DNA of 64,000 nucleotides, from assembly GCF_041146795.1 (NCBI RefSeq), contig NC_135177.1:21479060-21543059 (forward strand). The letters run 5' to 3'. A program made the position numbers and the translations under genes. Below are positions 31,001-41,784 of this stretch, piece after piece. Origin of the DNA: Maylandia zebra (taxonomy: Eukaryota; Chordata; Actinopteri; Cichliformes; Cichlidae). The number at the start of each line of letters is the position of its first letter. The stretch's first letter is position 1. Below the pieces are notes generated by a model that worked only from the letters and a program-made list of their open reading frames with translations, searched no databases and was not told the origin of the DNA.

Positions 31001-31860
31001 TTAAACTCATCCTCCTTCACTGTTACACCGTCTCCCTTCCATTCACACACATGTATTCTGACTGTCCTGCCTCCACCTCTCAGGCTCTCTTCTAGCTGCT
31101 TCCTAATCCCACTCCTGATTCATATAGGTTATAAAGTTTATAAAGTGACAATTTATACTGCCCCTTAACTAAAATTAGTTTGACTCTCCTGGTTTAGTAT
31201 ATAATGGAGCCACAATAAACATAAAGACAGATCAAATGCTAAAACACAGGGACAAATGACCCTTTTTTAAGGGCCTCACATGGTTTCTACCTCTGTAATA
31301 TCTCCAAAAAGTCTGCTATGGAAATAAGTTGATCTTTATTCTTACTTTAATAATGCTTGTTTTTGCATGCACAGTATCACGGTCTGATATATGTAACATA
31401 ATTTAAAACACAAATACAGTCAGTCAACACAGTGTAAATTCATTTCACCTTTGGGAAAGGGATTTTTCTGTGCTTGTAGCCTGATCTTCACAACATCCAG
31501 AGGTGTAACTGTAAAAAAAAAAAAAAAAAAAAGCAACTCAACATGATTGCCTGTGTTCAGGATGTTTGTCACAATTTTCATTTAATCAGAGAACAAACAA
31601 TCAAAGCAGCAGTTCAGGAAACTTCTCCAAACCTCCGATTGATCAAAATAATTTTATAACACAATAACAAGTTGTACCTCACAAACCACCAGCTGAGTGT
31701 TAGTTAATAAACAAAGGCATGCTTATTGTAATGTAATAAGCTGAAGTGTAGGTGCCTCACCAAACAGCGACGTAAGGATGGCACCGGAGCAGGACGCCAC
31801 CATCTGTTGGAGGGGAGTAATGGCGCCGGTGGCAGGAGGAGCAGGACTTTCATTATTCAT
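25092..31860 (-). CDS. slc25a40: Mitochondrial carrier SLC25A40, 9 coding exons, 344 aa
   Basis: Coding exons in transcript order: 31860-31761, 31508-31449, 30765-30659, 29492-29425, 29110-28986, 28665-28382, 28250-28169, 27394-27317, 25222-25092. All are GT-AG with consistent phases; the stop is TGA. It is an inner mitochondrial membrane carrier of six helices in three repeats. The PX[DE]XX[KR] signatures are PLDVVK (36-41), PLELIR (162-167) and PFDVVK (256-261). SLC25A39/SLC25A40 are established as required for mitochondrial glutathione import. Residues such as [15 protein letters not shown] and [14 protein letters not shown] are characteristic of this pair, and synteny beside dbf4 selects SLC25A40. 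The matrix loop encoded by exon 3 has Cys56, 60, 68 and 70. A non-coding first exon probably starts above 32029 (donor GTAAGG at 32028-32023). The protein is slightly longer than human (338 aa, from memory). Confidence 0.96.
25428..27105 (+). mobile_element. Tc1-like relic in slc25a40 intron 8, split by a MITE
   Basis: The outer copy starts at GTGTGAAAAAGTAAGCACAC and resumes after 26707. The second part includes AACGAAATGGCTGAAAAAGA and AAGAGTGGGCCAAAA, then ACAGCAGCTAAAGGTGTTTC, landmarks of the transposase C-terminus and 3' end in fish Tc1-like elements. The parts are colinear when 25758-26707 is removed. It resembles the copy at 7647-8480. The frame is dead. Confidence 0.8.
25758..26707. 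mobile_element. 950-bp MITE-like element nested in the Tc1 relic
   Basis: GCTACGTTCACACTGCAGG at the left and the reverse complement of CCTGCAGTGTGAACGAAGC at the right form inverted ends with one mismatch in 19 bases. CATAG is present immediately outside on both sides (25753-25757 and 26708-26712), a probable 5-base target duplication. The first 170 bases contain at least six copies of an ATCCGAT-type motif. No transposase frame is visible. The superfamily is unassigned; hAT or PIF-like are possible. Confidence 0.75.
30292..30304 (+). promoter_or_regulatory. DR1-type nuclear receptor motif in slc25a40 intron 3
   Basis: AGGTCAAAGGACA is a direct repeat of AGGTCA-like half-sites spaced by one base, the class bound by PPAR/RXR or HNF4 heterodimers and dimers. 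AGGTCA half-sites also occur at about 30000 and 30451. The surrounding DNA may be an old repeat, so function is only a possibility. Confidence 0.3.
30467..30562. repeat. Minisatellite of alternating 15- and 14-base units
   Basis: Six full units and one partial unit begin with GCAAGGCTTAA. Full-unit lengths are 15, 14, 15, 14, 15 and 15: GCAAGGCTTAATGAA alternates with GCAAGGCTTAAGAA before the last pair. The array ends 97 bases from slc25a40 exon 3, inside the intron downstream of it in transcript order. Confidence 0.95.
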
Positions 31861-33111
31861 CCTGTCTTCATAGAAAACAAACAAACAGACAAACATTTGA
31901 TTGCTTTTAATACGGCTCCTATTTAATATTCACACAATAAATCATGACAAGGCTACGATCCCTAAAAAAATTACATGACAGGTCTCTGGCTAACTTTAGC
32001 AAGCTAACTAGCACAGTTAACTCCTTACCTACCTACTAAAGTCAGTCAGAATCAGCGACGTCTTTCGTGAACACGAACATTCCTCTCGGGGTTTAAACTA
32101 TCCTCCTACTACGCCAGTTCCTGCTGTCCTAAAGTCTTTGAAAGCATAAACACGTGTGAAATTGCACCTGGGTAGTTCCTGACGCAAACAGAGCGTGATG
32201 ACATAATTTAATTTCCAGCTGAGCACATTCCTTGACTTTAATAATTGTATTTATTTTTGTAACGTCAGATAAAATGACACTAAACGTGCATGTATACTAC
32301 ATTAAAGTTATTGTAAATGATACAATGTACTGATATAATTGTCTTCGTATAATTTACTTTAGTTTGATAATAGTGGGGAAACGCCACATCCAAGCATCAA
32401 GAATATGTTTACGTATTTTTTTGCGTTGCCAGGTTTGGAGAGCATTCCGTTTCACATCAACACCTCTGTTTTTGAAACTATCGATAATTGGACGGCTGTA
32501 ACGTTCATAAAAGACAAGTTTTCAGATAAATAATATTACATTTGTTCAATTTAAAAACTAACTCAATAACATAGCGCCTTTTAACGTGGAAATGGTTACG
32601 AAGTTGGAAAGCGTCAAACATGGCAACATACACCGTCTCCGACACCGGATTTAAAGCGGGAAAGGGACGTTAAGCAAATGGTATTGTTAAAGTTGATTAT
32701 TTCTGGATGAGGAGCTGTAAAACCGTATAACCGTGGATATCCTGTGAGAAACAAATCTGCCGACAGAAGTTTAGGGACGTTTTTCGACATTTACTTGCAT
32801 AAAAATGTGAGCAAAGAGGCTAATCGGCGAAGCTGTGTGTCCGCTGTGGAGGGAGGCTGTGAACGTACGTTAAGTTTACATTTAAGACCATTAAAATTGA
32901 TTAACATGGGGACAGCGAGCACTGTGCTTCAGCTAACGTTAATGTTACATTTTGTTTACGCATTACTGTGTAATAGATGATTGTTTCCTTGCATTTTACG
33001 TCCAATTTTTTCAAATATGCGTTTTCTTTTGTTTACACACAGAGGACTGACGAGGCCTTTGTGGAGTATGTTAACTCAAGACGAGGGGAGAAGAAAAGCA
33101 GCCTTTTCTCG
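31861..33111. promoter_or_regulatory. Head-to-head promoter region of slc25a40 and dbf4
   Basis: The two start codons are 1251 bases apart and diverge. The slc25a40 side has a probable non-coding exon starting at 32029 (upstream of the donor at 32028-32023). The dbf4 side has a probable non-coding exon ending at 32864 (donor GTACGT), joined to an acceptor at 33041-33042. That leaves roughly 500-600 bases for both core promoters. No upstream in-frame ATG survives the dbf4 splice, which supports 33112 as the start. Confidence 0.65.
32656..32663 (+). promoter_or_regulatory. E2F-type site near the dbf4 transcription start
   Basis: GCGGGAAA fits the E2F consensus TTTSSCGC read on the opposite strand. 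It directly follows TTTAAA at 32650-32655 and lies just upstream of the inferred dbf4 first exon. Cell-cycle expression of DBF4 through E2F is known in mammals, so the position makes sense. Confidence 0.5.
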
Positions 33112-36100
33112 ATGAACGAGAATAAAATGAAGACAAAACGCAGTCAGAGGCTTCCGGGACCCAGCTGGCAAGGTACCTGTAGCGTTTATTTCCGTGTTTT
33201 GCATTTAAAATTTAAAACGTAGATTTAACCAAACTAGCGAACAGCTAACACCGTAACGTACGAATGTAACGCTAATGGATCTTTGGCGAAGTTATTTGAT
33301 TGTTACTTTTCTTAAAAATAAGCTCTTTTGAACCAGATTGACTTGAATGTTAAAACAGTTGATATAGGTTCGTTTGTTTACTTAGCTGCTAATTCAAGTA
33401 AGGATAAACTTGATATAAAACGTGCTTTAAGCGTCAAGTTTGTCATTGGAGATCCTAATCCAATCTCTCTTTTTGTTTATGTTTAATCAGTGTCTGGGAA
33501 ACTCGCTGTAAAACTCACTTGTCTGATAAAAATCACTTGTGAAATGGTTTAACATTTAAGTCTTTCTCTTGTGCTATAATGTTATTCAGGAAAAGGTGGA
33601 CATACTAGTGACAAGGTGAAGCTGAGTCAGGCGAAACGTACATCAGTTCCCACACAAGTCAAGCCTTTTGCTGGAAAAGTGTTTTACCTGGACCTACCAT
33701 CAAACAGAGTTGCAGAAACTTTGGAGAGTGACATCAAACAGCTTGGAGGGGTGAGACATTATTTGGTTACATTCACTGGCTCAAACTTGCATTTTGTCAC
33801 ACTGCTTTTGTACTAGCTTAACATATGAACTATGAAGCTGCGTATACACACCAGCCACTCTGTTGGGTACACCTATTTGTTCATGCAAATATCTAATCAG
33901 ACAGGCTGGTCTGAGTATTTCAGAAACTGCTGATCTAACGGGATTTTCCCACACAAGCAGAAAATATCCAGTGAGCAGCAGGTCTCTGGGCAAAAATGTT
34001 TTCTTCATGTCAGAGGAGAGTGGCCAGACTGCTCCAAGCTGCTATCAGTAACAGTAACTCAAATAGCCACAAACAAACAATGTACATCACATCAAACCTT
34101 GAAACAGATGGGCTATGGAAACAAAAGACCACACTGGGTGACGCCCCTGTCACAAAAAAAGAGCATCACATGCCTACAATTAAAGCTACAAATCACACAG
34201 CATTACTTAAATTGGATGACAGTAGACTGGAAAAAGAAGCCTGGTCTGATGAGTCTTGATTTATGTTCTAACATTTGGATGGTAAGCTCATTTAGAAAAA
34301 AAACAACAACAACAAGAAAGAATTGCCCCATCCTGCCTTGTGTCAGTGGTTAGGTTGTTGTTGGTGGTGTAAGGATAGGGGTATTTTCTTGGCTCACGTT
34401 GGGACCAGTCTTCTTGCTGACCATGTCCATCTCTTTATGTCCACATTGTACCCATCTTCTGCTTTCAGCAGGGTAACATGGCTAGTCACAAAGCTCAGAT
34501 CATCTACATTTGATTTCTTGAACATGACAGTGAGTTCACTGTACTCAAATGTGCTCCACAGTCACCAAAATCTCAATCCAATAAACCACCTTTTTGACAT
34601 GATGGGAAAAGGTTTTTCATCACGGATGTGACGCTGATAAATCTGAAGCAACTGTGTGATGCCTTCATGTCAGTATTGACCTGTTTGCAGGAGTTTGTTG
34701 AATTAATGTAATGAAAAATTAAAGCCTGAGGTCCAACCAAATACTCCAGTACTTACTGGAGAAATAAGTCAAAACTGAATACATTTCACTCAGAAGTAGT
34801 ATGACTAGAAAATGCTAGTAAGGTTACAAACATGACCAGACATTCAGTAATATTTTTCTTTTAAAGGCTCTGGGACATGTTTACTCTGTGAATCGAATAG
34901 ACAAATAATTATTCTTGAGTTTTTCTCAAAACATTTTATATTCTTTATCTTTTCGCTCAGACTGTGGAGAAGTTCTTCAGTAAGGACATCAAGTATCTGG
35001 TATCTAACAAGCGGGAGGCTAAATATGTGAACTGCCTCAGACAGGACTCTCCTGTTCCTAGCCCAGACTCTGGACCGAGTTCGCCGTATCCTTGCTCAAA
35101 CCCACACCGGCCTGGCAGCCATGGCGACATCAAGAGCAGATCTCAAGGACAAACCGACACGGTGAATTCACCATGATGTGTCTGTTTTACCGGGATTGAT
35201 CTCACTTCTTCTCTGAACCTGTAGATCATTTTTCTAGTTATTGATATACTTTTGCATTATCTGTTGTTGTTTTGCAGTTTGTTACAAGCCGAGGGAAGTT
35301 TCTGGTGGAGAGAGTAGTGAAAGAGCAGGTTTGTTTTGTCAGCATGAATGATACTTACTGAGGGCTCTTAATTGCTCTGCTAATACACACTTGTTTGTTT
35401 TTAGGAAAGGATTCAAGTAAACAAGATCCTGTCAAACGCCCTGGAGTGGGGTGTGAAAATCCTATATGTAGATGGTATGTTTTTTGTGTGTGTGGTATCT
35501 GTTTTAGTTGAAGTAATTTTTCTTCTTTGTATGAAATTAAGTTCATTCTGCTTTGACATCTGTGACTTTTCTAAATTTATTTGTGCCAATTCCAGATTTA
35601 ATGGCATATGTTCATAAGAAAAAAAAGATCATCAAAAGCTCAGTTCCTGCAGCCACTGCGACCAAATTATGTGTAAGTTGAGAATTTCCAGTGTATACTA
35701 GGAAAAATAGTCCAACTTTATATTAAGTTATTTGTTTAACATTGGAAGTGTTCACTTTTTTCTGTCGTTTCTAACAGGACAAAGCTGATTCTGCAGCAAA
35801 GCAAGGCCTAGAGAAATGCAAAGGTAGACCCCACCCAGACAAATTACTGAGCTTTGCTGGTATATTTTAGTTGACCTCTTCAGGCTGGTATTCTTCTTCT
35901 TGCTTTGCTAATAAACGATCTATGTTTTGTATTCCAGGCGGGCGGATTGGTAAACCTTTCATCAAGGTTGAGGATTCAAGTAGGTAAGAAGTCAGTCAGA
36001 AGAATCCAGCATCCACCTGCTGTCATGAAATTGTTCCTGTGATTTTTAAAATGGTTTCCTTCTCTTTTGTCAGGCACTACCGTCCAATCTACCTCACAAT

Positions 36101-37897
36101 GTCAAACATGCCTGAGTTCAACCTGAAAACCACTGCTCCCTGTAGTCCGTTCTGTCCTGAGGAGAAGGATCCTCCTGCAAACAAACAGCGGGAACAAAGG
36201 TATGTCCCCTTCCTTTTTAAAAAAATCTCTCGCCACTTTAACCCCACCAATTTTATACTGGTGGGGTTAAAGTGCTGAGTGCTGCTTAAACATTTTAAAT
36301 ATGCTATGGAGTGCAGTCACAGTTTCCCCATGTGTCTTATGTAACTTGATCAAAAACTAATATCAGGTCATCATGGGCATGAATGTCCTGGCAAGTCTGG
36401 TATTGTAATCATTTGACCCTGAAAATTATCAAGGAAATCCTTAAAAGCCTGAAAATACCATGACAACCATGCCCATGATAGGTGTAAGGCTATCTCTGAT
36501 CATAGCTGTGGGTCTGAAAAGTTCTGAACCATGCAATTGTAAATGGTACTGCTGGAGCTGCTCAAGAGGTCTTAAATGAACTCCTGAAGAGTTTATCAAA
36601 ATACTAAACTTTTTTTTTCATTTGCTTTATTTGCTAATCCTCTGGGCTACTCTGAAACAGAGGTGTGAAAGCCTCAGTCAGTGAGGAGAGAGCTCAAGGA
36701 CGAAAGAAGAACAGAGAAAAGAAACGAGGCGGCTACTGCGAGTGCTGTATGATCAAATACAACCAGCTTACGATGGTAAGTTTGTAAAACTGTCACACGG
36801 CACAGTGCACACAAACTGTTTTTACAATCCTGCTATTTCTAAATGTGAGAACTTCCACACAAGCACTTATTTTGAAAGTCTTTGTGCAGATGCTAAGAGA
36901 TAAATAATCCCTGGTGAATGATCTGGTATGAGGGGGTATGATTTCGGTTTGGTTAACATCCACGAATTTTCACTTAAACCTGTTTTTGGAAATAAAATGG
37001 AGAATCTTTGACTGAAAAATGGCAAAATCCGTTTTAAATGCTAAACAAGGTGGTTAGCACTGTTGCCTCACACCAAGACGGTCCTGATTCAATTCCACCA
37101 TCAGGCCGGGGTCTTTCTGTGTGGAGTTTGCATGTTCTCCCCGTGTTTGTGTGGGTTCTCTCCGGGTACTCCTGATTCCTGACTAAAATGTGTCATAATT
37201 TTCGAAAAGGCTCCAGGTTCACACTGCGACGCAAAAACGGCGTTTTCAAATGTATCTGCTTTGGAGAGCGTTTTCAAAACGCTTCGTTTTCCTTGACCAA
37301 AAATGCCATTTTAGTGTAGACGGATGGCCAAAACGGAGAGAAAAAGATGCATTATCAAACAAAAACAAATTAGTGTGGACATGGCCTTTGTGGGGATAGG
37401 TTAACTGGTAACTCTAAATTGCCCATAGATGTGAATGTGAGTACGAATGATTGTTTGCGCATGTGTGTTAGACCTGCGACATGTGCCATATTTCTTATAT
37501 GGCACATATATACAGGAGTTAGCTCGAAACACTTCCCTCAAGTCAAGCTGCCCGAGATTCACAGAATTTACAAAAATGTTACATTTTTGTGATTTATATT
37601 GTTATCGGGACGATAGAATTCTTATATCGGGATATGAGATATTGGTCATATCGCACAGCCCTAACAGGACCCACAGCGTATTATCCTTCTTTAATTACAC
37701 TTATTAGTCAAAGTCACACTCTTAATATTTTGATGGACTGCCTTTAACTTTCATGACAATGTGCAATCCTTTGATAAGCTCATCCAATATCTCGAATCAA
37801 GAGAAAAACGTTTTTGTTTTGTTTTTCTAATTATCATTACTTTTACTAGGATCTTTTAAAGTCATTTGTCTGGAACAGGATAAATCTGGTTATAAGA

Positions 37898-37928
<31 letters not shown>

Positions 37929-40173
37929 AAGATTTTTTTTTTTTAAATTGCTTTAATATTTATGCTCCTTTTGCAAACTGTAGAGCTTTTCAGGATGACC
38001 TCAATGATAAATGGTTGTTTTAAAGCTACACAGCTGTTTAGTCTCAATCCCTTGCGTTCTCTTTGCACTCTGTGTGCAAATGCTCTTACTTACATTATAA
38101 AATACAGATTTTTTTTTAAAATCTTTTTTTAATGATTTGATTTCACCAAATCTTTAAGTGATCTCAGGATTATTCAAGATTTATTTATTTTTTTGGTGAC
38201 CACTTTGTCAGACAGTTATTCACCCAGTTTCAGTAGTTTCAGCATCCTCCTTAGTTGTTTGCTTAGCTTCATGCAGGCTAATGTGTGGGTGTAATTCTGA
38301 TTACACCCACACATGTGCTACAAAGCACTGTTTTACTTATTGTGAGAACTGCAAAGTAAGAATTTCATTTTTCTGTGTAACCATTTGTGTTTTGCAGTGT
38401 ACATGACAATAAGCTTCTTGAATAATTTGACCTTCTGAAACGGAGTAATATCTTCTCCACTTTGATGGGCTGTGTCTTCTGACTTTAGCTGTTTTAAGAG
38501 GTTACCAGAACATTAGTTAAGGTTAAATGTTTTAATTGCTGCAGTAATTATCTGATAGAAGGCTCTTTATTTGCTTAGCTAGCAGATGTGTGGTACATTT
38601 CTTTGTTGGCATTTCCTAACATCATGTAACATAATATGAAACTAACTGATAAACTTGAAAACATTATTAAGTTTTTGTTTTGGGTGATAGATGTAGTGTA
38701 TATGGAAAAAAGCAGATTTACAACTTTAGATCTGTTACTTTGATTACATTAATACAGATTATCTGGTCCAGAATGAACCACTTTCACTCCAGTTAAGCAC
38801 AGTATTGCTTGCAGACATGGATAGAAATGTATTAATGATAAATTGTGTCAAATAAAGTATTTAACTGAGAAGGAAACTAACCAAACCTGTATGTTCGTAT
38901 ATCTGTTTCAAGTCCCTCATCAGTGTTCTCTGGTGTTTAACACAATCATGGAAAAACTGCTTTTTGGCTGCTTTGCTCTAATGGGTTGCTCAGTAAATTG
39001 CTTTTATTCACTGTGAACAGTTATGTGGCAGGAGCTTCAAATGCCTCTTTTTGTATGTAGGTGTTTGTGCCATAGAGCCTCACTGGCCTTGGATGGACTG
39101 CGGTAATTCTCCATTATTTAACTGTCTTTTTTGTTCAGCATCTGCAGAGTGAGAGTCACAGGGCTTTCTCTAAGAGTGATGAGTACTTGCTGGTGGACAG
39201 ATTGATTTCAACCTTGAACCACAACTTCATGCACGTTAAAGGAGCTAAACTCAAAAGGTAATTTTTTGGGGGGGGAGGGTTTTAGCAAAATTTGTCAAAA
39301 AACAAAACCCCATTTAAATCTCTTGTAAAATGTTTTTCCTTAATATTTTTATCCCACGTAGCTAATTAAAGGGTTTGTTTTGTTTTTTCTTTGATTCCCA
39401 TTAGACCAAAGTGCAGTGTTTCCTGTGTTCTGATTGCTCCTGGACCATGTAGAAAACCTGAACTAAGGTACGAGGGAGATCCTTCAGAGACTGTTCAAGA
39501 AGAGGAGCCATGGACAGTTGATGTGAACGAAGAATTAAATTCCAGACAGGATATAAAAATCGCGTCCGTGCCTGCCTCTGCTGAATTGATTGACAGAGAG
39601 GGCGACCAGAGGAGCTGCTACACTTACTCAGACAGATCCAGGCACAAGTTGCTTGAACGTAAACGGGTGTGCAGACAGAATTCACACACTGCCCGCACCC
39701 AAAAATCTAATCAGCCTCAAAGTCCTCAGTTTGAGTCAGAAGAAGCCCCATCAAGAGGTGAATTTCTTCCCTCTTTGCCCACCAGAGATTGCCAGGATGA
39801 CCTGCTGGACCAGATGCCTCATGAGGACATAAACAGCTCAACTTTGCGCGTTGATAATATGAACATACAGAATAATTTGGCCTCAAAAAGCCTCAGTTTT
39901 TTTGAAAATGAACAAGAGTCTGATAAGAAAGTGACTGGAAAAAATGACTCTGGAAAGAAAAAAGGATGCCTTCCTACAGAAAGCTGCTCTCCAGTCCAGA
40001 AAATTCAGAGGAGGATAAAAGTTTACAAGCACAAAAGACGAAAATTGGACACAAACGTCGAACATGTAGAGCCTGGCGATGTTTCTGATAACTCTTTATT
40101 GAAGCTCTGGAAGCTTTTCCAGTCCAGTGATGACATGGATGTGGAGTTTCACGGCTTTGAGGACTACAAATAG
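33112..40173 (+). CDS. dbf4: DBF4, regulatory subunit of CDC7 kinase, 12 coding exons, 613 aa
   Basis: Coding exons: 33112-33172, 33590-33750, 34961-35161, 35278-35328, 35405-35474, 35596-35672, 35778-35823, 35938-35983, 36074-36199, 36661-36775, 39139-39257, 39405-40173. All are GT-AG with consistent phases; the stop is TAG. DBF4 binds and activates CDC7, which phosphorylates MCM proteins to fire replication origins in the nucleus. Motif N (BRCT-like) covers [12 protein letters not shown] through [14 protein letters not shown], about residues 37-92. Motif M is [12 protein letters not shown] plus HYRPIYL, around 224-246. Motif C is a CCHH zinc finger with Cys306, Cys309, His319 and His325. 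The long last exon is basic, low in hydrophobics and poorly conserved until [20 protein letters not shown] near the end. This start gives MNENKMKTK; Met6 is an alternative. Human DBF4 is longer (about 674 aa, from memory); DBF4B would lack this synteny. Confidence 0.96.
33845..34690 (+). mobile_element. Tc1-like transposon relic in dbf4 intron 2
   Basis: The left end reads CCAGCCACTCTGTTGGGTACACC, followed by CTGGTCTGAGTATTTCAGAAACTGC and, near 34230, GCCTGGTCTGATGAGTCTTG. The last stretch codes for the WSDES-type motif of Tc1 transposases. Further on, TTGCTGACCATGTCCATCTC and TTGAACATGACAGTGAGTTC keep the order of a complete copy. Internal deletions and stops have destroyed the frame. Close relatives are at 22340-22569 and 63735-64000. 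Confidence 0.85.
36234..36274. repeat. Perfect 16-bp hairpin 35 bases after a dbf4 splice donor
   Basis: CACTTTAACCCCACCA (36234-36249) pairs exactly with TGGTGGGGTTAAAGTG (36259-36274) over the 9-base loop ATTTTATAC. It lies in intron 9, starting 35 bases after the exon 9 boundary at 36199. The stem has seven G-C pairs and would be stable in the pre-mRNA. Confidence 0.9.
36366..36481. mobile_element. Small MITE in dbf4 intron 9
   Basis: GTCATCATGGGCATGAATGTC at the left matches the reverse complement of GACAACCATGCCCATGATA at the right, with few differences, giving an element of about 116 bp. No clear target duplication was found. Confidence 0.6.
37040..37460 (+). repeat. Widespread fish repeat interrupted by a second element, dbf4 intron 10
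   Basis: GGTGGTTAGCACTGTTGCCT, then GTGTGGAGTTTGCATGTTCT and GTGGGTTCTCTCCGGGTACT, is a very common fish repeat. Its continuation, GGTTAACTGGTAACTCTAAA and GATGTGAATGTGAGTACGAA, follows after a break of about 200 bases (37190-37390). The break contains TTCACACTGCGACGCAAAAACG and GTGTGGACATGGCC. The inner part is probably an inserted MITE, but its ends are poorly matched. Confidence 0.65.
37481..37507. repeat. Perfect 11-bp hairpin with a 5-base loop
   Basis: ATGTGCCATAT (37481-37491) pairs exactly with ATATGGCACAT (37497-37507) across TTCTT. It lies in dbf4 intron 10, shortly after the composite repeat. Confidence 0.85.
38281..38314. repeat. Perfect 15-bp hairpin with a 4-base loop
   Basis: ATGTGTGGGTGTAAT (38281-38295) pairs exactly with ATTACACCCACACAT (38300-38314) across TCTG. 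It lies in dbf4 intron 10. The remainder of that intron (36776-39138) shows T-rich tracts, for example 37900-37922, and no additional exon. Confidence 0.9.
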
Positions 40174-40818
40174 ACAAGCTAAAGGGATTAGCTTGAATTC
40201 CTGTGTCCTGGACTACACAAGCTGTTAGATTTAAGATGTTAATAGAAGGTCCTGGCTTTTGTGTTTGATAAGAAATACATCAGCTCTCCTCCTTCAATCA
40301 GATGATGGTGATTTTTAACATTTTGTTTACAGAGTAGTATATATTGTAAAACTTAGAGTGGCCCTAGTAATATTGTTATTGTTATTTCTAACCATATAGC
40401 CCTAATCCCCCCCTCCCCCATAGAGCCTCTCTCTATGAAATCATATGGAGCTAAGAATGGGAAAAACAGTCTGAAGCCTAAACTTTTTGCTCATTGACAT
40501 TATGTTCATATACAGTGACATCTTTATATGAAGCTTTGGCCGTCCTAAAACAAACTAAATAAGGGAAAACACAAAAGAGTCCCTTTTTAAAAGGGACAGC
40601 AACTGCAAGTCAGTATTTTACATACTTGAACCTGTAAAAAGTACATGAAATCAGTCAAACCATTTCTTTGACCAGAGTAATCTGCTGAGTACATGAAATG
40701 TAGTGCCAGCTTAACGTTAGCTCCAAGTCCCTTTTTGCTCAGTCTACATCTAACTTGACTTGAAGACAGTGCGTGGTTGTGTGGCTCTCCTGCTTCTCCT
40801 GTGAACGGGCATGTGTTT

Positions 40819-41124
40819 AATAAAGGAAGTGAGCAACTCTCTTGAAATGGTCGTTTTCTGTGAAAGAATATTGTGAATACATTTCAGTATTTTGACACTG
40901 ATGGGGACGGTAATGTCAGAGCAGCTATGTTTTGTTTTATTGCCATTTTGGGAAAAAAAACCTATGAAAAATTGGTGCAAGAATTTTTATTTTAAATGAT
41001 TTTCTTTCCATGAATGCTGACTGTAGAATTTAAAGAGCATCTAATGGATAAAAGGCAGCTTCAGTCATGACAATTATCTTTAATCCTTTCAGACACAAGG
41101 ATGTGGATGTGTAATTCAAATAAA
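40819..41124 (+). terminator. dbf4: Candidate dbf4 polyadenylation signals
   Basis: AATAAA occurs at 40819-40824 and 41119-41124, 646 and 946 bases after the dbf4 stop. A GT-rich stretch (TGCCTGTTGTACTGTGAGCG, then TTTCTGTGTGTTGTAATGTG) follows the second, which favours it. The interval 40174-41124 would then be 3' UTR; nothing else is seen in it. Confidence 0.5.
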
Positions 41125-41256
41125 TGCCTGTTGTACTGTGAGCGTCTCTTTCTGTGTGTTGTAATGTGAATGACCTGCAGGTTGTCTGCATGGTATTTGG
41201 CGTTGTGTGACATTTTAAAAATTCTTCTAAGTGCACTTTTTATGACCCCGCCATGC

Positions 41257-41279
41257 TTTTTTTTTTTTTTTTTTTTTTT
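41257..41279 (+). repeat. Poly(T) tract, 23 bases
   Basis: An uninterrupted T run about 130 bases after the second AATAAA. It could be the reversed poly(A) tail of an old retroposon or a simple homopolymer; no retroposon body is recognised beside it. Confidence 0.85.
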
Positions 41280-41669
41280 CTTTCTTCCTCCCTCTCCTCC
41301 TGATGCATTAGCTCAGTGTCTTCCTTTTCCCTGCATTTAGTGCATTAGCATAGTGCCCTTGTTCTCCCTCACCACTCTCAAATGGATGTGCTGGGTCAAA
41401 TGGGACTCTGCGCCACTGGCATTAAGAAAATGAGCATCGATGTGTTCTGAGGTACAAGCACAGTGATACTGGCGACTGCTGAATCCTGACATGGCCATCT
41501 TTCATGCTGGTTGCATCCTGTTAGCACTGTTTTATCATCATACTTAACAAACCATCATTTCTGACTAATATGGCTTACATGCATACCTGTATAAATATTG
41601 GCTAATAATGGAATACAGCATATATTATACATAAGGAAATTTAAAGAGTTTCACAAATGTATAGTTTGT

Positions 41670-41683
41670 CCATTAGAGGGCAG
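41670..41683 (+). promoter_or_regulatory. CTCF-like motif between dbf4 and adam22
   Basis: CCATTAGAGGGCAG fits CCASYAGRKGGCRS at 13 of 14 positions, with T at the S position. It lies in the intergenic interval about 1.5 kb after dbf4 and 1.7 kb before adam22. Confidence 0.4.
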
Positions 41684-41784
41684 TAAAAAATTTGATTTTT
41701 CAAGTGTGTAAGGCCCTACTGAGCACACATTGAATATTTCTTGCTGCTGTTTACTAAATTTAAAAATTAGGACTTTTTCTGCTT

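Noticed and set aside
32744-32980. Open frame just upstream of dbf4 as a possible N-terminal extension
   Set aside because: A donor (GTACGT) ends the probable first exon at 32864. After splicing to 33043 this frame meets a stop, and the frame that matches dbf4 has no upstream ATG.
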